A stretch of DNA of 64,000 bases from Haemonchus contortus (GCA_000469685.2 LS997564.1:39714448-39778447); one strand, 5' to 3'. Numbered from the stretch's first letter, positions 53,210-64,000 are shown. The notes: generated by a model not told the origin, from the sequence alone. Made by a program: numbers and translations.

Positions 53210-53761
53210 TCTTTGGTCTTAGCCTCGCTCACCTTGATGCAGACTCCGCCCACTTTAGAGGTCTGGTAACAGCAATCAATGAACCAAACTTCCATCTTTT
53301 CATGATCCAGTCGGTTCGTCCGTCCAACACCGAGCTTCCCTTCTTCTTCAGGAAAGTTGTAGTAATCGGCTAACTCTCCACTCTTTTGAAACAAATAATA
53401 TTTTCCTGTACACGAAGTTTGACACAGGACTAACGGAGCAGTGCAAATGGTATTCACTGTAAGTAAGTGCTTACGCTTTCACTTGGGAGTCTCGATCTTT
53501 TGCTCTCGTTCTTAAATATAAATACCCAATAAAGATTCAACTGCCAGGTAACCAAAGCTGGGCGGTACTTACAAATGTTTCGTATGGTGATAACGCCATT
53601 ATCAAATGTCTTAATCAATGGACCTTTTTCTTCCTAGAGATATCATTAGTCAAGAGTTCCAGATAACTGGCGATCGGTTAAGTTTTGTCACAAATGATAT
53701 CGAACAATAAGGACCCTTCATTGGGTCACAAACCTTGTTGGGTAGCGGTCGTTATCCAATA
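53210..53761. repeat. R-family repeat, copy c, left part
   Basis: Left half of an R copy, continued at 56218-56900. The 53762-56217 composite interrupts it; in copies a and d the two halves are contiguous (GTAATCTAATAGCAAG). Confidence 0.75.
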
Positions 53762-54337
53762 GGTTGATGCATAATTATTGCGGATTTTTTAGCGGCTTCT
53801 TTTCTCTCCATACAATTTCAACATCGAAGTCGAGATTTTCATAGAAACAATCTACTCGCTTTCCTCGATGAGAATATGTCTAGGAAGTCATCTTCTTACT
53901 CGCCACAATATGCTCTATTACTTTGAGAAATGATGGAAGCTGGCACACTCATTACGCGATCTCAACGAACTTTTTGGCGGTGGAATTGTCGGCCAAAGCC
54001 AATTGAGGACTGGGATATGCTCCTAAATCTCCATATTGACCCACAGAAACTCCTGAGTGATCACGTCACCCGTTCGTTGAAACACTGGCTAGCAAACAGG
54101 CCTTGCGACGAAATACGTAGATGACGTGGTGGCCGATGTCAAGGTGAGGATCGCCTCCAAGAACCGAAACTTCTTTGCCTGTGGAATCCGGCTGCCTAGC
54201 AAATGGGAAGCAGTGTTTGACGAGTATGGCGGATACGTTTCAGAGGAATTATTCGAACATGTCTTCGCTAAATATTTCCATCGTTTCTTCAAGCAAAATT
54301 TGCTGGAAAAAAAATCAGCAATAATTATGCATCAGCA
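53762..54337 (+). pseudogene. Mariner-B transposase C-terminal remnant, copy 1
   Basis: Both inverted ends are present. The plus strand reads LSDHVTRSLKHWLANRPCDE, then after a frame slip VADVKVRIASKNRNFFACGI and SKWEAVFDEYGGY, the C-terminal stretch of a mariner-type transposase. The DNA-binding half and most of the catalytic half are missing. Confidence 0.75.
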
Positions 54338-54400
54338 TAATAATAGCAAGAAATGAGAAGGTGAAATGAGAAGGTCCTTTTCTTGCTAAGTTTCTTATTA

Positions 54401-55152
54401 GGTTGAGTCATAAGTCCTTGGACAATGTCGAAGTGATGACTTCTAGAGATCATAACTCGGAGAAGAGGTGTTGAAAATGGACGCGCGAGACACCTTTAGA
54501 TAGAGTATTAAAGGCTCTTCCAAATATATACTGAGATATACGCCTGACCGTTTCCTGCACTTGAGCGTGAGGAGGGAAAGTGCCATGTCGGCGCGGCAGT
54601 CCATGTCATACTGATTCAAAGCATGAGGCACCCACCGAGCTTTTGCACCTCGCCTATTGACTTGAATCTACGAATAACTGTGGACTGACTCCCTGAGGGT
54701 GGCTGCCAGTTCCAGTGAATAGTTTGAAACGGATCGGCTCCCACCTGGCTCCGCAGCACGTCGAAATCCAACTCCATTAAGCGTCCCGGACGGTCTGCAT
54801 TTTCGACGGAATAGTCTTCCGACGTGAACTTCGTGTGCCACTTGTAAATTGTGCATCTAGCAGGAGCAACCTTCTTGTAAACTTCCTTAATAAGTCTATC
54901 GATCTCCGCAGATCTTCTTGGCCAGATAAAAAAAAGAAATAGGATGGTGTTGCGGAGGTGGAATTGCGACGGCTTATCACGGGGCATGGTTGCAGGAAAG
55001 GAAACAGTTAGGGGTGTTTGTTAGTATGCATTCCGAAGAGCTTTTCACACTCTATCTAACAATGCCAGCGCGTCCATTTTCGTCTCTCTTTCCCGAGTTA
55101 TGATCTCTAAAAGTCAACGCTATCACATTCCCCGAGGACTTATGACTCAACT
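54401..55152 (-). mobile_element. Mariner-A deletion derivative, copy 2, with open DNA-binding domain
   Basis: Inverted ends GGTTGAGTCATAAGTCC. The minus strand holds a 123-codon open frame (54616-54987) covering the helix-turn-helix half: [20 protein letters not shown], then NADRPGRLMELDFDVL and SQSTVIRRFKSIGEVQKLGG. No catalytic domain. Same internal deletion as 39672-40423, so the deleted form itself has been mobilised. Confidence 0.85.
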
Positions 55153-55424
55153 GATAGTTTTTCTAGGTATTATGTAGAATTGTTCCATGGAACTCCCATG
55201 AAATTCTTTTCCGTTTTCCCCTGTTTCTACTGCTTGAAGTTGAAAGAGGTCACGATCCTGGTAGTTGGTGATAGGGGCGCTGTCCTTTAACGCAAACCCC
55301 GTTGATATTAAGGGTGCATAGCTCTGAGTATCACTACAGGAAAACTAGATTAAGGTCATGCGTGAAATGACATGGTGACTTCACCTATAACCAACATTTT
55401 CCTAATTGTTCGCTCCAATATCAG

Positions 55425-55709
55425 CTTCGCTACGTGCACCGAAAAATGGCTGAGCCTGAGGAAAGTACTCAGGATGATCTAAGCGGAGATGTATTGAGCC
55501 CTTCGCAAGGCTCCGCTGCCACTCCTAATACTATAACACCGTCGAAGGAACCCCATGCTCTGACATCTGGTAGCGTCGGAGGTGCTGGAGAGACACCAAA
55601 GAAGAGTGATTTCTCGAACGAGGTGGCTTTAGAAGGAAAGGAAAGTAGTTTCTCGAAGGAGACTGACCAGAGGATAAGCCAAGAAAAAGTGAGTTCAACG
55701 CATGCTTAA
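55425..55709 (+). CDS. Second copy of the prominin-like cytoplasmic tail exon
   Basis: Acceptor ATATCAG; opens [20 protein letters not shown]. Relative to the 48142 exon it has 13 extra residues (TITPSKEPHALTSG) in frame and keeps the original 3' portion (DQRISQEK). It reads to TAA at 55707-55709 if unspliced, or reaches a donor (GTGAGT, 55689) in phase 0. AATAAA follows at 55759-55764. No TM5 exon precedes it, only the copied intron end, so it is an orphan unless it serves as an alternative last exon for the upstream gene. Confidence 0.55.
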   Translation, partial: LRYVHRKMAEPEESTQDDLSGDVLSPSQGSAATPNTITPSKEPHALTSGSVGGAGETPKKSDFSNEVALEGKESSFSKETDQRISQEKVSSTHA

Positions 55710-55758
55710 TCATTGCTTGCTTGACTAATTTCAACTGAGCGGTATTGCCCGTGAACTC

Positions 55759-55764
55759 AATAAA
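55759..55764 (+). terminator. Candidate polyadenylation signal AATAAA
   Basis: It lies 50 nt after the stop of the second tail exon, in a stretch missing from the 48 kb copy. Confidence 0.45.
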
Positions 55765-55871
55765 TGGCTCCTCTTATTACTCGAGAGCGTAATGAGTTCA
55801 TCTAGGTGTGTGATCACTCCAACTAAGGGATCGCAGCAGTAAAAAGAATAACGGAGGGTAAAGGATAAACC

Positions 55872-56217
55872 GGCGCCAAAGCCAATTGAGGACTGGGATA
55901 TGCTCCTAAATCTCCTATTGACCCACAGAAACTCCTAAGTTATCACGCCACCCGTTCGTTGGAACACTGGCTAGCAAACAGGCCTTGCGACGAAATACGT
56001 AGATGACTTGGTGACCGATGTCAAGGTGAGGATCGCCTCCAAGGACCGAAACTTCTTTGCCTGTGGAATCCGGCTGCCCAGCAAATGGGAAGCAGTGTTT
56101 GACGAGTATGGCGGATACGTTTCAGAGTAATTATTTTACCATGTCTTCGCTAAATATTTCCGTCGTTTCTTCAAGCAAAATTTGGTGGAAAAAATCCGCA
56201 ATAATTATGCATCAGCC
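55872..56217 (+). pseudogene. Mariner-B 3' half, copy 2
   Basis: Repeats 53986-54337 closely (IEDWDMLLN region to GEBRISKWEAV-type region and the right inverted end), with a stop in place of the second Glu of the VSEE-type site. The left half is missing. Confidence 0.8.
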
Positions 56218-56900
56218 CAATAATAGCAAGAAATGAACAAAATCCTTATCTGCTAATCGTATTGCCGTTAATGGGTACCTATCACTGCACTTGCTACACA
56301 CTTTTGTCACCATATTCTACCATCCGTCTTATCGAAAGAAACATTTAACGGACAAAGCTACATCGTAAATACTGAATGTGCAAGGATTTTGATCGGTAGG
56401 TGGCCTCTCTCAGTTCCCTTATTTTCTCTTATCATTTATCGTCGGTTAATGTCACCGAGTACCTACGATCCCGTCATATCCTACATCACCTGTTATAACC
56501 TACAAAATTTGAACTCTTTAGACTCAAGGAAACAGAAGTTGCGAATTTTGCTCAAACATTTACTCTGCGCAAATCCTGCCCTATGCAGGCGGAGACTAAA
56601 CCTGCTACCTGTCATGAGTGTTCCTATCCTGCCTCCTGCATTCCCATCAATTTTCAACGCTCTGGGTTAACTGGAACAGGAGTTAGGAATTTGCAACCTA
56701 GCATTCCTACCGCGCACGCCATCCCTCTGCGGGTGGAGCCCGGTCCTGCCACCTATCATAAGTATTCCCATCTTGCTACCCGTACTCCTACGAAATTTAA
56801 AATTTCTAGGTTCATAGGAACAGGAGTTATGAATTCACCCAAACACACACACCGACACACACGCACACACACATGCCAACAGACACACCTAGCGAGTTAT
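56218..56900. repeat. R-family repeat, copy c, right part
   Basis: Continues the R unit after the composite, ending in CACACACCGACACACACG-type sequence and a GAGTTATATAAAGTAGGATA tail. Confidence 0.75.
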
Positions 56901-57504
56901 ATAAAGTAGGATAGAGTTTTATCCGTTCCGTTTTATATGTATCATCTCCTTGGGCTCGGTGGGTTAAGTCGGATGGACTCGAAGAACGGAATAGTTGGGC
57001 AGTCCCGGATTCCTCAAACTTGTTCCTGTTGTTTGACTGTTTCATTCGGATGTTCTTGATCGAAATCTGTAGTTTGTTTGGGCCGTCCTACGTGTAAGAA
57101 ACTCAGTTTAGATACAGTGAGGTGAGGGTCACGTTTGAAAAGAAGCCTTGCTCTTCGGCTTTGCGGATATACCAGTACCACCTGTAGTTCGGTCACTGAT
57201 TCCCTTGAGTGAGTCCCAGTACCGCTTCTATTCATCGCTCTTGCAAGACAGTACCGTGCAATGGGATCTCCTGGCTCGAGTAAGACGGAACGTATCATTC
57301 CTTTTGTTCAGAGGCTGTTTCGTGGAGTTTGTCTGGTCATCATGGCGACGTACATATGTCAGGATGTTTACCTGACAGTGGAGGGATTAAATCCTAACCG
57401 TCATGCGCAAGACCGCCGTGTCAATTGTTCTTTCTGTTCACAACCTGGATAGATAAAACAGCCTGTCCATCAAGGCTAACCCAGCGATTACCGTAGAATC
57501 GCGT
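56901..57504. other. Intergenic, nothing recognised
   Basis: Short frames on both strands only. Confidence 0.35.
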
Positions 57505-58439
57505 GATTATCCAATTCATCTGATCTTCGATTTGTATCTACGACAGCATCGTTCAGCCAGGGACTCCGATTTTATTGCCCGTCCGAGTGTGAAGAAAACC
57601 AGGTGATTGACCAAAGGGTCCATTTCTCTGAGACAAAGCAGATGTGGAGTAACTGTAGCCGTATAGCTGTCTCCCATGAATACTGCAACTGCTCCGCCAA
57701 AACTGCAGAGAGTTCTGGAGACAACGATTTTCTCAAAAGTGATCGATCTCTGATTGACGACACACCATGAGCCAATCTTGAGTTGATTCAGAAGTTACAG
57801 CCGGGAATTCTGATTTTCCAGGAGCAAATGATGAGTTCTGATCAGAAATCGACTTTGTAAATACCTACGTGGCGAATTCTCAGATAACTGATACCTCACT
57901 TCCAGTTTCTAGGAAGGTTCATTTCAGTTTCATGCTCGATGGACCCTAACCAGAGAGGTATGTGCTCCGTGTTTCAGCTAACGTTCCTGCCTACTCATAA
58001 GGCTGACAGTGTGTCCATCACGTGGCTATGTAAAAACTTTTAAGTCTGCCCGACGTATCAATTCAATGTGATCGGTCCAATAAAGGAATTCGCGGACACG
58101 ACATTGACTGCTTTGTATCTTCGAGCAGCGAGCTCATTAATGAATAAAATGGTGAACACCGTGTCCGATTCAACGATACACGTACGTTTCTGTTTATACA
58201 AACTAGGAAATGAAAGTTGTTTTGATCACAAACCTATCACGATTCACTCCATCGGCGTTTCTTCGAAGACGCAGCTTACGAAATTTCGTGCTCAGCTGTC
58301 TGTTGGAGGAAAAAATTCCAAATGATCCTCACTGGAAGTCCTTGACCTGAGGATTGTTCATCTTTCTCGTAAAAGTTTAGCCCATGAGACAATGACTGGG
58401 CGTTAAAACTGGAGTTCTTTGTCTTCTTCACCACTCCCT

Positions 58440-59507
58440 TGGTATTATTAAACCAGTCGGTTCGCCCTGTTAACGCCGGGCTTCCCTCCTTCTTCGGCTG
58501 AGTTGTGGTAATCGGCTAACTCTCCACTCATTGAGACAAATAATATTTTCCCGTTCACAGGACTAATAGAGCAGTGCAAATGGTATTCAGTGTAAGTCGA
58601 TGCTTACGCCTTTAACCCCAACGATGATTCAACTGTAAGGTGAAGAAAGCCTTAGGCGATACTCACAAATGTTTCTAGTGATGATAACACCACTATCAGA
58701 TGTCCTAATCAATGAACCTTTTACTCTACAGAGACATCATTAGTTAAGAATTCCAGATAGCTGGCGGTCGGCTGAGTTTTGTTGCGAATAATATTAGACA
58801 AAGAGGATCCTGCATCAAGTCAGAAACATGGCTGGGTAGCGGTAGTAATCTAATAGCAAGATATGAACAAAATTCTCATTTGCTTTTCGCAGTGCGGCAA
58901 ATGGCTCCCTATCACTGCACTTGCCTCTCACTTCTGTCATTCCTCTCTACCATCCAGTCTTATCGAATGAAACCTACTGAAAAGTCAAAGTAGAATCATA
59001 AGTACCGGAGGCGTTATGGTTTTGATAGGTAGGTGGCTCTTGCTCTCTTAGGCCCCTTATCTTTTCTTATCACTTGCTATCAGTTCCCGTCACTGGGTAC
59101 CTACGATCCAGTCATATCCCATATGACCTATTGAAAGGTCGTGGTCCCACTGTTAATAAGAAAAGCTGTAATCCTATCAAATTCGAACTCTTTAGGTCTA
59201 CTAGAACAGCAGCTATAAATTTCCGCTCGAACATTTACTTTGCGCAAACCCGGCTCCTCGTAGGCGGAACCTGGTCATGCTGACTGCCATGGGTGTTCTT
59301 ATCCTGCTTATGTACTCCTACCAAATCTCAATGTTACAGGTCCACTGGAAGAGGAGTTATTAATAACTCCTCTATCGTGCACCCCCGCCCCTGTGGGCAG
59401 TCTGGTCCTGGTACCTGCCATGAGTAATCCCAGACTATCGCCCTGTACTTCTACCAAATTTGAACGTTCACGTTGATAGGAGTTATGAATTTCCGGTCAA
59501 ACACACA

Positions 59508-59542
<35 letters not shown>

Positions 59543-59575
59543 CAGCAAACCAACAACGACAACACTTAGCAAATA
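58440..59575. repeat. R-family repeat, copy d
   Basis: Counterpart of copy a in the segmental duplication. It ends in a (CA)n tract at 59505-59535. Confidence 0.8.
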
Positions 59576-59582
59576 ATATATA

Positions 59583-61920
59583 GTAGGATGCTCCCCACTC
59601 GGCGCGTGTCCTTCTGCACAGCTTCGGAGCTAGGTCGTTCATCATGTTGACTTCCCGACCTAGACACATATAGCTAGAGCATTGGAAGATATTCGTTCCG
59701 ATTGGCATGAAGGGAGCATCAGGTACCAATCCGTTTTTCATGAACAACGTCTTCGTTAAGTTCGGGCTCAAGCCGATCTTCCACAACCTGATGTTCTAGA
59801 GAGCTACACTGAAAAGTTTGGGCGAAGTCGTATCGCCATGCCGGGCACCTCTCTCTACGTGGATAATGGCTTCTTTATAGAATGGTGAAATCCTGGTCGT
59901 GATATTGTATTGAGAAGGAACACCTTGGTTGTCCAGAGGTCCAATTACCGCTTCTGTCTCAGCTTATGAACGGCTTTCTTCAAATCGACGACGTAAGACA
60001 TAACGGCATTTTGTACTCTCGTGATACTTCAATGAGTCTTGCAAGAGTGTGGTTATGACCGATTGTACTGGACCCTCTCCGAAACCCTTCTTGCTCTCAT
60101 GGCTGTCCATCTAATATTCTGCCAATCTTATTCAGGATAAAGCGAGTGAAAAGCTTGTAGATTACAGGCAGCAGGCAGATTGGGCGATAATTGCCAATGT
60201 CGTCTGGATCTCCCTTTTCATACAGCAACACAGTCTTGCTAGTTTTCCACGACGTGGGCACTTTGCATTCCGACTGGTACCGCCTGAAGAGCCTAGCCAG
60301 AGTTCTGACAATAACTTGTGGAATTCTCTTCAGATGTTCTGGTTTGATCCTATCGGGACCGGGCGCCGTACACCTTCTCATCGACGTGATGGCATGCCGA
60401 ATTTTGGAAGCGAGAACTGAAGAAGCGATATATTCGTCTTGCCTAAGATGGTGGAAAGGCAGGTAGACGTGACTGTCGAAGAGATCCGAGTAGAAGTCGT
60501 AGATGACCTTCTACACTGTCCTTCGAGATGCAGTAACTGTTCCATCAGTACGAGAGGGGAAATCATCTTGGTCTTGTAATTGGCGGGGCTCCATCGGGCT
60601 TTGCGAATGCTCTTTTCGGCCTCGGCGGCTTCGTCCATAACTGCTGCTCTTCTCTCTTTCATGTCTTCCTTTATCGCTTCTCTGCATAGCTTCGCAAGTT
60701 CGGACGTTTCTTGGAGATTGCCTGAAGCTCGCGCGGTTCCACGCTGGCTCGAGAGTCTTCGAAGAGAGTCGTCTCTTGGCTACTTGTAGACTCTCGCTTT
60801 CCCAGCGCTATCGTGGAGGTGTTCGACGAGCCGGTTGTATTCTTCATCGATGTTGTCGATAACGGAATCTTCCCATTCACTTGCAAGGGAAGTGAAGTGG
60901 TCCCAGTTGATGGAGGTCTTGGGGCTTAGTTTCCCAAACTTCATAGCTCTCCACCCACTGAGAAGCAGAATCTAGCGCGGAGGAGACAATGGTCCGATCC
61001 CGTGTAGAACTTCGGAACAACAGCGACATCAGTCAGGCAAAACCTCCGGTTGAAGATGACGTGGTCTTTTTCGTTATGGAACTGTCCACCAGGTGACTCA
61101 CATGTCCCTCAGAATGAGAGGGCTTCTGGAATTGCGAGTTACCATGGATGGTGTGGGTCGACATGATAAACTCGGACAACCTTTCACCCTGCTCATTCCA
61201 TTCTATTCCATGTGTCCCGATGTGAAGCTGTTCAGCCGTTCTTATGGGGCCAATCTTGTCGATGAAATCACCGGCGGTGTCCTTGAAGATGGTACGGTCT
61301 TCTCTGTAGAGCCTCTCCAGATCCAAATAGAACGCTTCCAATTCCTCTTCTTCGTAGCTTGATGTTGGTGCGTAGACAACGAAGATAGTTAGAGCTGGAG
61401 TTGATCCACATCTTCTCAATCGCAAATGTTCGATTCGGGTTGTTAAACTTTCGTTCGAATCGATGTTCATGGTAAAGTGCGTATTGACGAGGACACCTAC
61501 GCCGCCGACGCCTCTGGTGTCGCACGTTCCTGGAAACAGTTCTTCTCCCGTCTCAAATAGAACGGGCAGCTGGCGATGCCTTCCCGTCTCGGTCAGTCCG
61601 ATGACGTCGTACTTGATCTTCCTAGCTTGCATCATCAAGTCTTCTATACACGCTTCCGATGCAAGCGTCCGTGCGTTGAATGTACGGATCGCCATCTTAG
61701 TCCTTATCCGTTTAGGCAGCCTGTTTTGACCCTGAGATTTTAGCGACCGCTGCCGAGCGGTTTTGACTCCTAACGCTGCCGTATTGGAGACCCCCTGAGC
61801 TTCAAGGGAATGTGAGCCATTTTTATCACTGTTTCTGGTGAGTGAATACGTAACATGTAGCTTGCCAGGCTCTGACGCGGGGCTGGGTTGACTCCGAAGG
61901 CTTGCAAGGCTATCCCGAAG
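59583..61920 (-). mobile_element. RTE-type LINE, 5'-more-complete copy
   Basis: Minus strand. A 220-codon open endonuclease frame (61033-61695) opens [20 protein letters not shown] and has [21 protein letters not shown] and [15 protein letters not shown]; the GDFNAKIG motif reads GDFIDKIG. Reverse-transcriptase pieces follow ([20 protein letters not shown], 60097-60381, with YEKGDPDDIGNYRPICLLP), then decay to 59583. The 3' end is missing. Confidence 0.85.
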
Positions 61921-61999
61921 TGGACGAGAGACTTCTGTTTTCGGAGGCGGCTCCGAATCGCCCCCAGATACTTCTCAGCCACTCGAATGTAAGCTTTTG

Positions 62000-62510
62000 A
62001 CTGAGTCGGTGGGCAGTGATCAGGCTCCGCGCTCGCCTTTTTAACACTGCTGCCCTTCCTGCTTTGACGTACGCCTCGGAGACTTGGACTCAACAAACGC
62101 ATGATGAGTATGCTGTCAGCTTACTCAACGCACTTTGAAAGACAATGCTCGGAATTCCCTTTTGCAAGTGCAGAAGGGAATCCAGATTTCCGGGCTTCGT
62201 CATCAAACGAAGATCAGAGATACCGTTGATTATGGCAAGAAATCGAAGATCAGGTGAGCCGATACGTTATGCAATATCGTTTTGACCGTTGGCCCAGGGC
62301 GGTTGGTGACTGGATCCCTCTGGACATCAAACGAACTCCAAGACAGTCGCCAACGAGATGGTCAGACTTTTTCACGAAAGCTCTTAACGAAAGGAATGTT
62401 GAACCTCGTGTCCCTGAAGTGGGACGATCCACTGAACCATGGAGATGTTACTGGCGCCCGCTCGAGGAATTCGATGATCGACAGGACGACAGGTGATACA
62501 GGTGATAACT
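62000..62510 (+). mobile_element. RTE-type LINE 3' end, opposite orientation
   Basis: The plus strand reads [20 protein letters not shown] and [20 protein letters not shown] and ends GACAGGTGATACAGGTGATA, the 3' tail. It lies head-to-head with the minus-strand LINE at 59583-61920 and is absent from duplication copy 1. Confidence 0.85.
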
Positions 62511-62901
62511 GGGGTATCAACATACAGTCTTACAGTCAGTCGCAGTGTGAAAGTCTGTAGGCAGTCGATGAATCACTGGAGAGCATGAGATCAGTGTTAA
62601 GGAGAAGAAGAAAGGGGATTAAATAGTCAGATGGCACCTTATCTTTTGCGAACCCTACCTGTCCGTAATTTTGGATAGGTCTGACCATTGTAGGTGAAAG
62701 TTTAGGGCAGAGCAGTGATGCTTGGAGCTTCTTCTTCCGTGTTCAGCCGCTTTCAGTGCCGTTTTTTATGGAAAGAAACTCTACAAGAGTACTCGTCGTG
62801 TAAAAGAAAAAATTGTGGCTGCTAATTCACCGCTGGGAATCCTTGATTCTTTGAAGCTTCTTCGATATTCCTTATCTTTTTTGGCTACATCTTCGGTAAT
62901 C

Positions 62902-63157
62902 GGGGCGGAGGTGGCGCACTATCTCAGTCACGGATTCGGATGCCGGATCGATATCCGCCTGGGCCAGCCAAGCTTTCATCCCTTCGGGGTTCGTTAATTG
63001 GTGCCAGGCTCGTCTGGGATCATAAGAGCACCAACTTGTGCATTGGCTGGCCACCGCAAGTCATTGTACAGGCCGCATACGCATTCAATACGCCACTACG
63101 ATTTTGAATGGAAGTCAAAATGCGTGGGCGCAATCCTCAGACGGGATCGATTAACGC
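62902..63157 (+). mobile_element. tRNA-derived SINE
   Basis: Starts GGGGCGGAGGTGGCGCACTA, B-box-like GGATTCGGATGCC, ends GACGGGATCGATTAACGCC. Counterpart of 25780-26012. Confidence 0.75.
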
Positions 63158-63327
63158 CCCGAACCTTTATCCTAATCTTTGGTAACCGCTCACATCATTC
63201 AACATGTTATTCAATGAAAGTCTATTGAACGAAAATGAATTTCCTCCTGTTGAATGAACAGCCTGTTGTGTGAGCAGCGCTTAGCGGAGTCTGCAAAAGA
63301 TACGTGTGCTGAAGTTTTCCTATTCAG

Positions 63328-63396
63328 AGCATTGGCAAGGTTTTGAACGACACTAGCAAGGTCAAATCAGCAGTAGTCAGAAGTTTAATGGAATAT
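63328..63396 (+). CDS. Second prominin-like gene, first recognised exon
   Basis: Acceptor TCCTATTCAG, donor GTAAGT. Same length as 26191-26259 and encodes the identical peptide ([23 protein letters not shown]) despite four base changes. Upstream flanking sequence contains in-frame stops, supporting this exon start. Confidence 0.65.
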
Positions 63397-63455
63397 GTAA
63401 GTGATATTTTCATTAACCTTCTTAGCATTCTGTCTTTAATAAAGCCTATTTTAAG

Positions 63456-63557
63456 CCAATGGCATTTGCAATGTTCACATTATGGGTGCTTCTCGCCGTA
63501 TTTGTATTGATTTCGATAGGCTTACACTTCGCTTACAGACTTCGACATCCTTTGAAG
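63456..63557 (+). CDS. Second prominin-like gene, exon with TM1
   Basis: 102 nt, in frame, donor GTTAGC. It encodes PMAFAMFTLWVLLAVFVLIS then [14 protein letters not shown]. Compared with 26319-26420 the changes swap hydrophobic residues (L/F, M/I, F/L), plus Ala to Thr and Arg to Leu. Later exons lie beyond the window. Confidence 0.65.
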
Positions 63558-64000
63558 GTTAGCATAAGCCTTAATACCTCCATACTTTTGTTATTTTTTT
63601 ACCGAAGTCTCACTTGGGCTCCATAGTCTTACCCATCTCAAAGGGATAGAGGGAGTACCGGAGCGGACTGGACCGGAATGGTAATCTGCTCCCGAACCAC
63701 AACATCCATTGACTCTCTAGTCTACTCGTATTCTAAATATACGCTTTTTTTTTCATGGGAACAATGGCACACATGTGGTTCAGGCATGTCACGCTGGCCG
63801 CTTTGCCGAAACTAGGTTGTCCAATGCAACAGCCCCTACTAGTTCCCGTTGTCTTTCCCCTGTCACGTTTTAGGGTCTTCCCAGACCAGTCGAAGCGGGA
63901 ATCACAGCAGTAGAATACCTCGATTTGTTGCGTACTCAATTTTTCCCACTCGTGTATCACGACTGCTCAAGCAGGCAGTTTTTATAATTTATTATGATTT

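Larger units (their letters stand above)
53762..56217 (+). mobile_element. Mariner-B-bounded composite carrying a captured prominin tail exon
   Basis: It begins GGTTGATGCATAATTATTGC and ends with the inverse, GCAATAATTATGCATCAGCC. Inside, in order: mariner-B copy 1 (53762-54337, both ends), mariner-A (54401-55152), a duplicate of the prominin tail region (55200-55800), a short MITE scrap (GGATCGCAGCAGTAAAAAGA), and the 3' half of a second mariner-B (55872-56217) in the same orientation. The whole lies inside an R repeat. Confidence 0.75.
57505..64000 (+). repeat. Segmental duplication, copy 2 (continues beyond window)
   Basis: Collinear with 21615-26870. It carries about 1.25 kb more LINE sequence (61445-62690). 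Homology reaches the right edge. Confidence 0.9.

Overview
The window reads as intron-rich, repeat-rich nuclear DNA of a nematode, most like a strongylid (hookworm-type) genome. The evidence is many short exons bounded by GTAAGT-type donors and TTTCAG-type acceptors, several 47-63 nt introns, RTE-clade LINEs, several mariner lineages, tRNA-derived SINEs and dense MITEs. Species cannot be fixed from sequence alone. I see no rRNA, functional tRNA, CRISPR array or prokaryotic operon.

Layout. 0-0.4 kb: one minus-strand exon of a membrane-protein gene that runs off the left edge. 0.4-13.4 kb: mostly non-coding, with MITEs, a foldback element, an hAT-like MITE with target duplications, old LINE and SINE pieces and local direct repeats. 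13.44-15.52 kb: a plus-strand gene for a Ser/Pro/Arg-rich protein with one C-terminal membrane anchor. 17.0-18.3 kb: a complete but dead mariner. 18.7-20.4 kb: an AT-rich island with a perfect 28-bp-stem hairpin and a decayed reverse-transcriptase relic. 26.19-50.4 kb: a plus-strand gene of about 20 exons whose five membrane segments and two extracellular loops fit the prominin (CD133) family. Its introns hold most of the transposons, including a four-layer nest at 33.0-38.4 kb. 52.4-52.8 kb: a possible small hydrophobic protein. 53.8-56.2 kb: a mariner-bounded composite carrying a second copy of the prominin cytoplasmic-tail exon. 57.5-64 kb: a segmental duplicate of 21.6-26.9 kb carrying the first two recognised exons again, so a second prominin-like gene probably starts here and continues to the right.

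How it fits together. Only three gene units are supported with any confidence. The prominin-like gene would make a multi-pass plasma-membrane glycoprotein; the 13.4 kb gene would make a membrane-anchored, phosphorylatable, mostly disordered protein. The rest is a layered record of transposition in which insertion order can be read from target-site duplications and nesting. All splice junctions were inferred by eye from splice sites and reading phase, and the 5' exon(s) of the prominin-like gene were not found.
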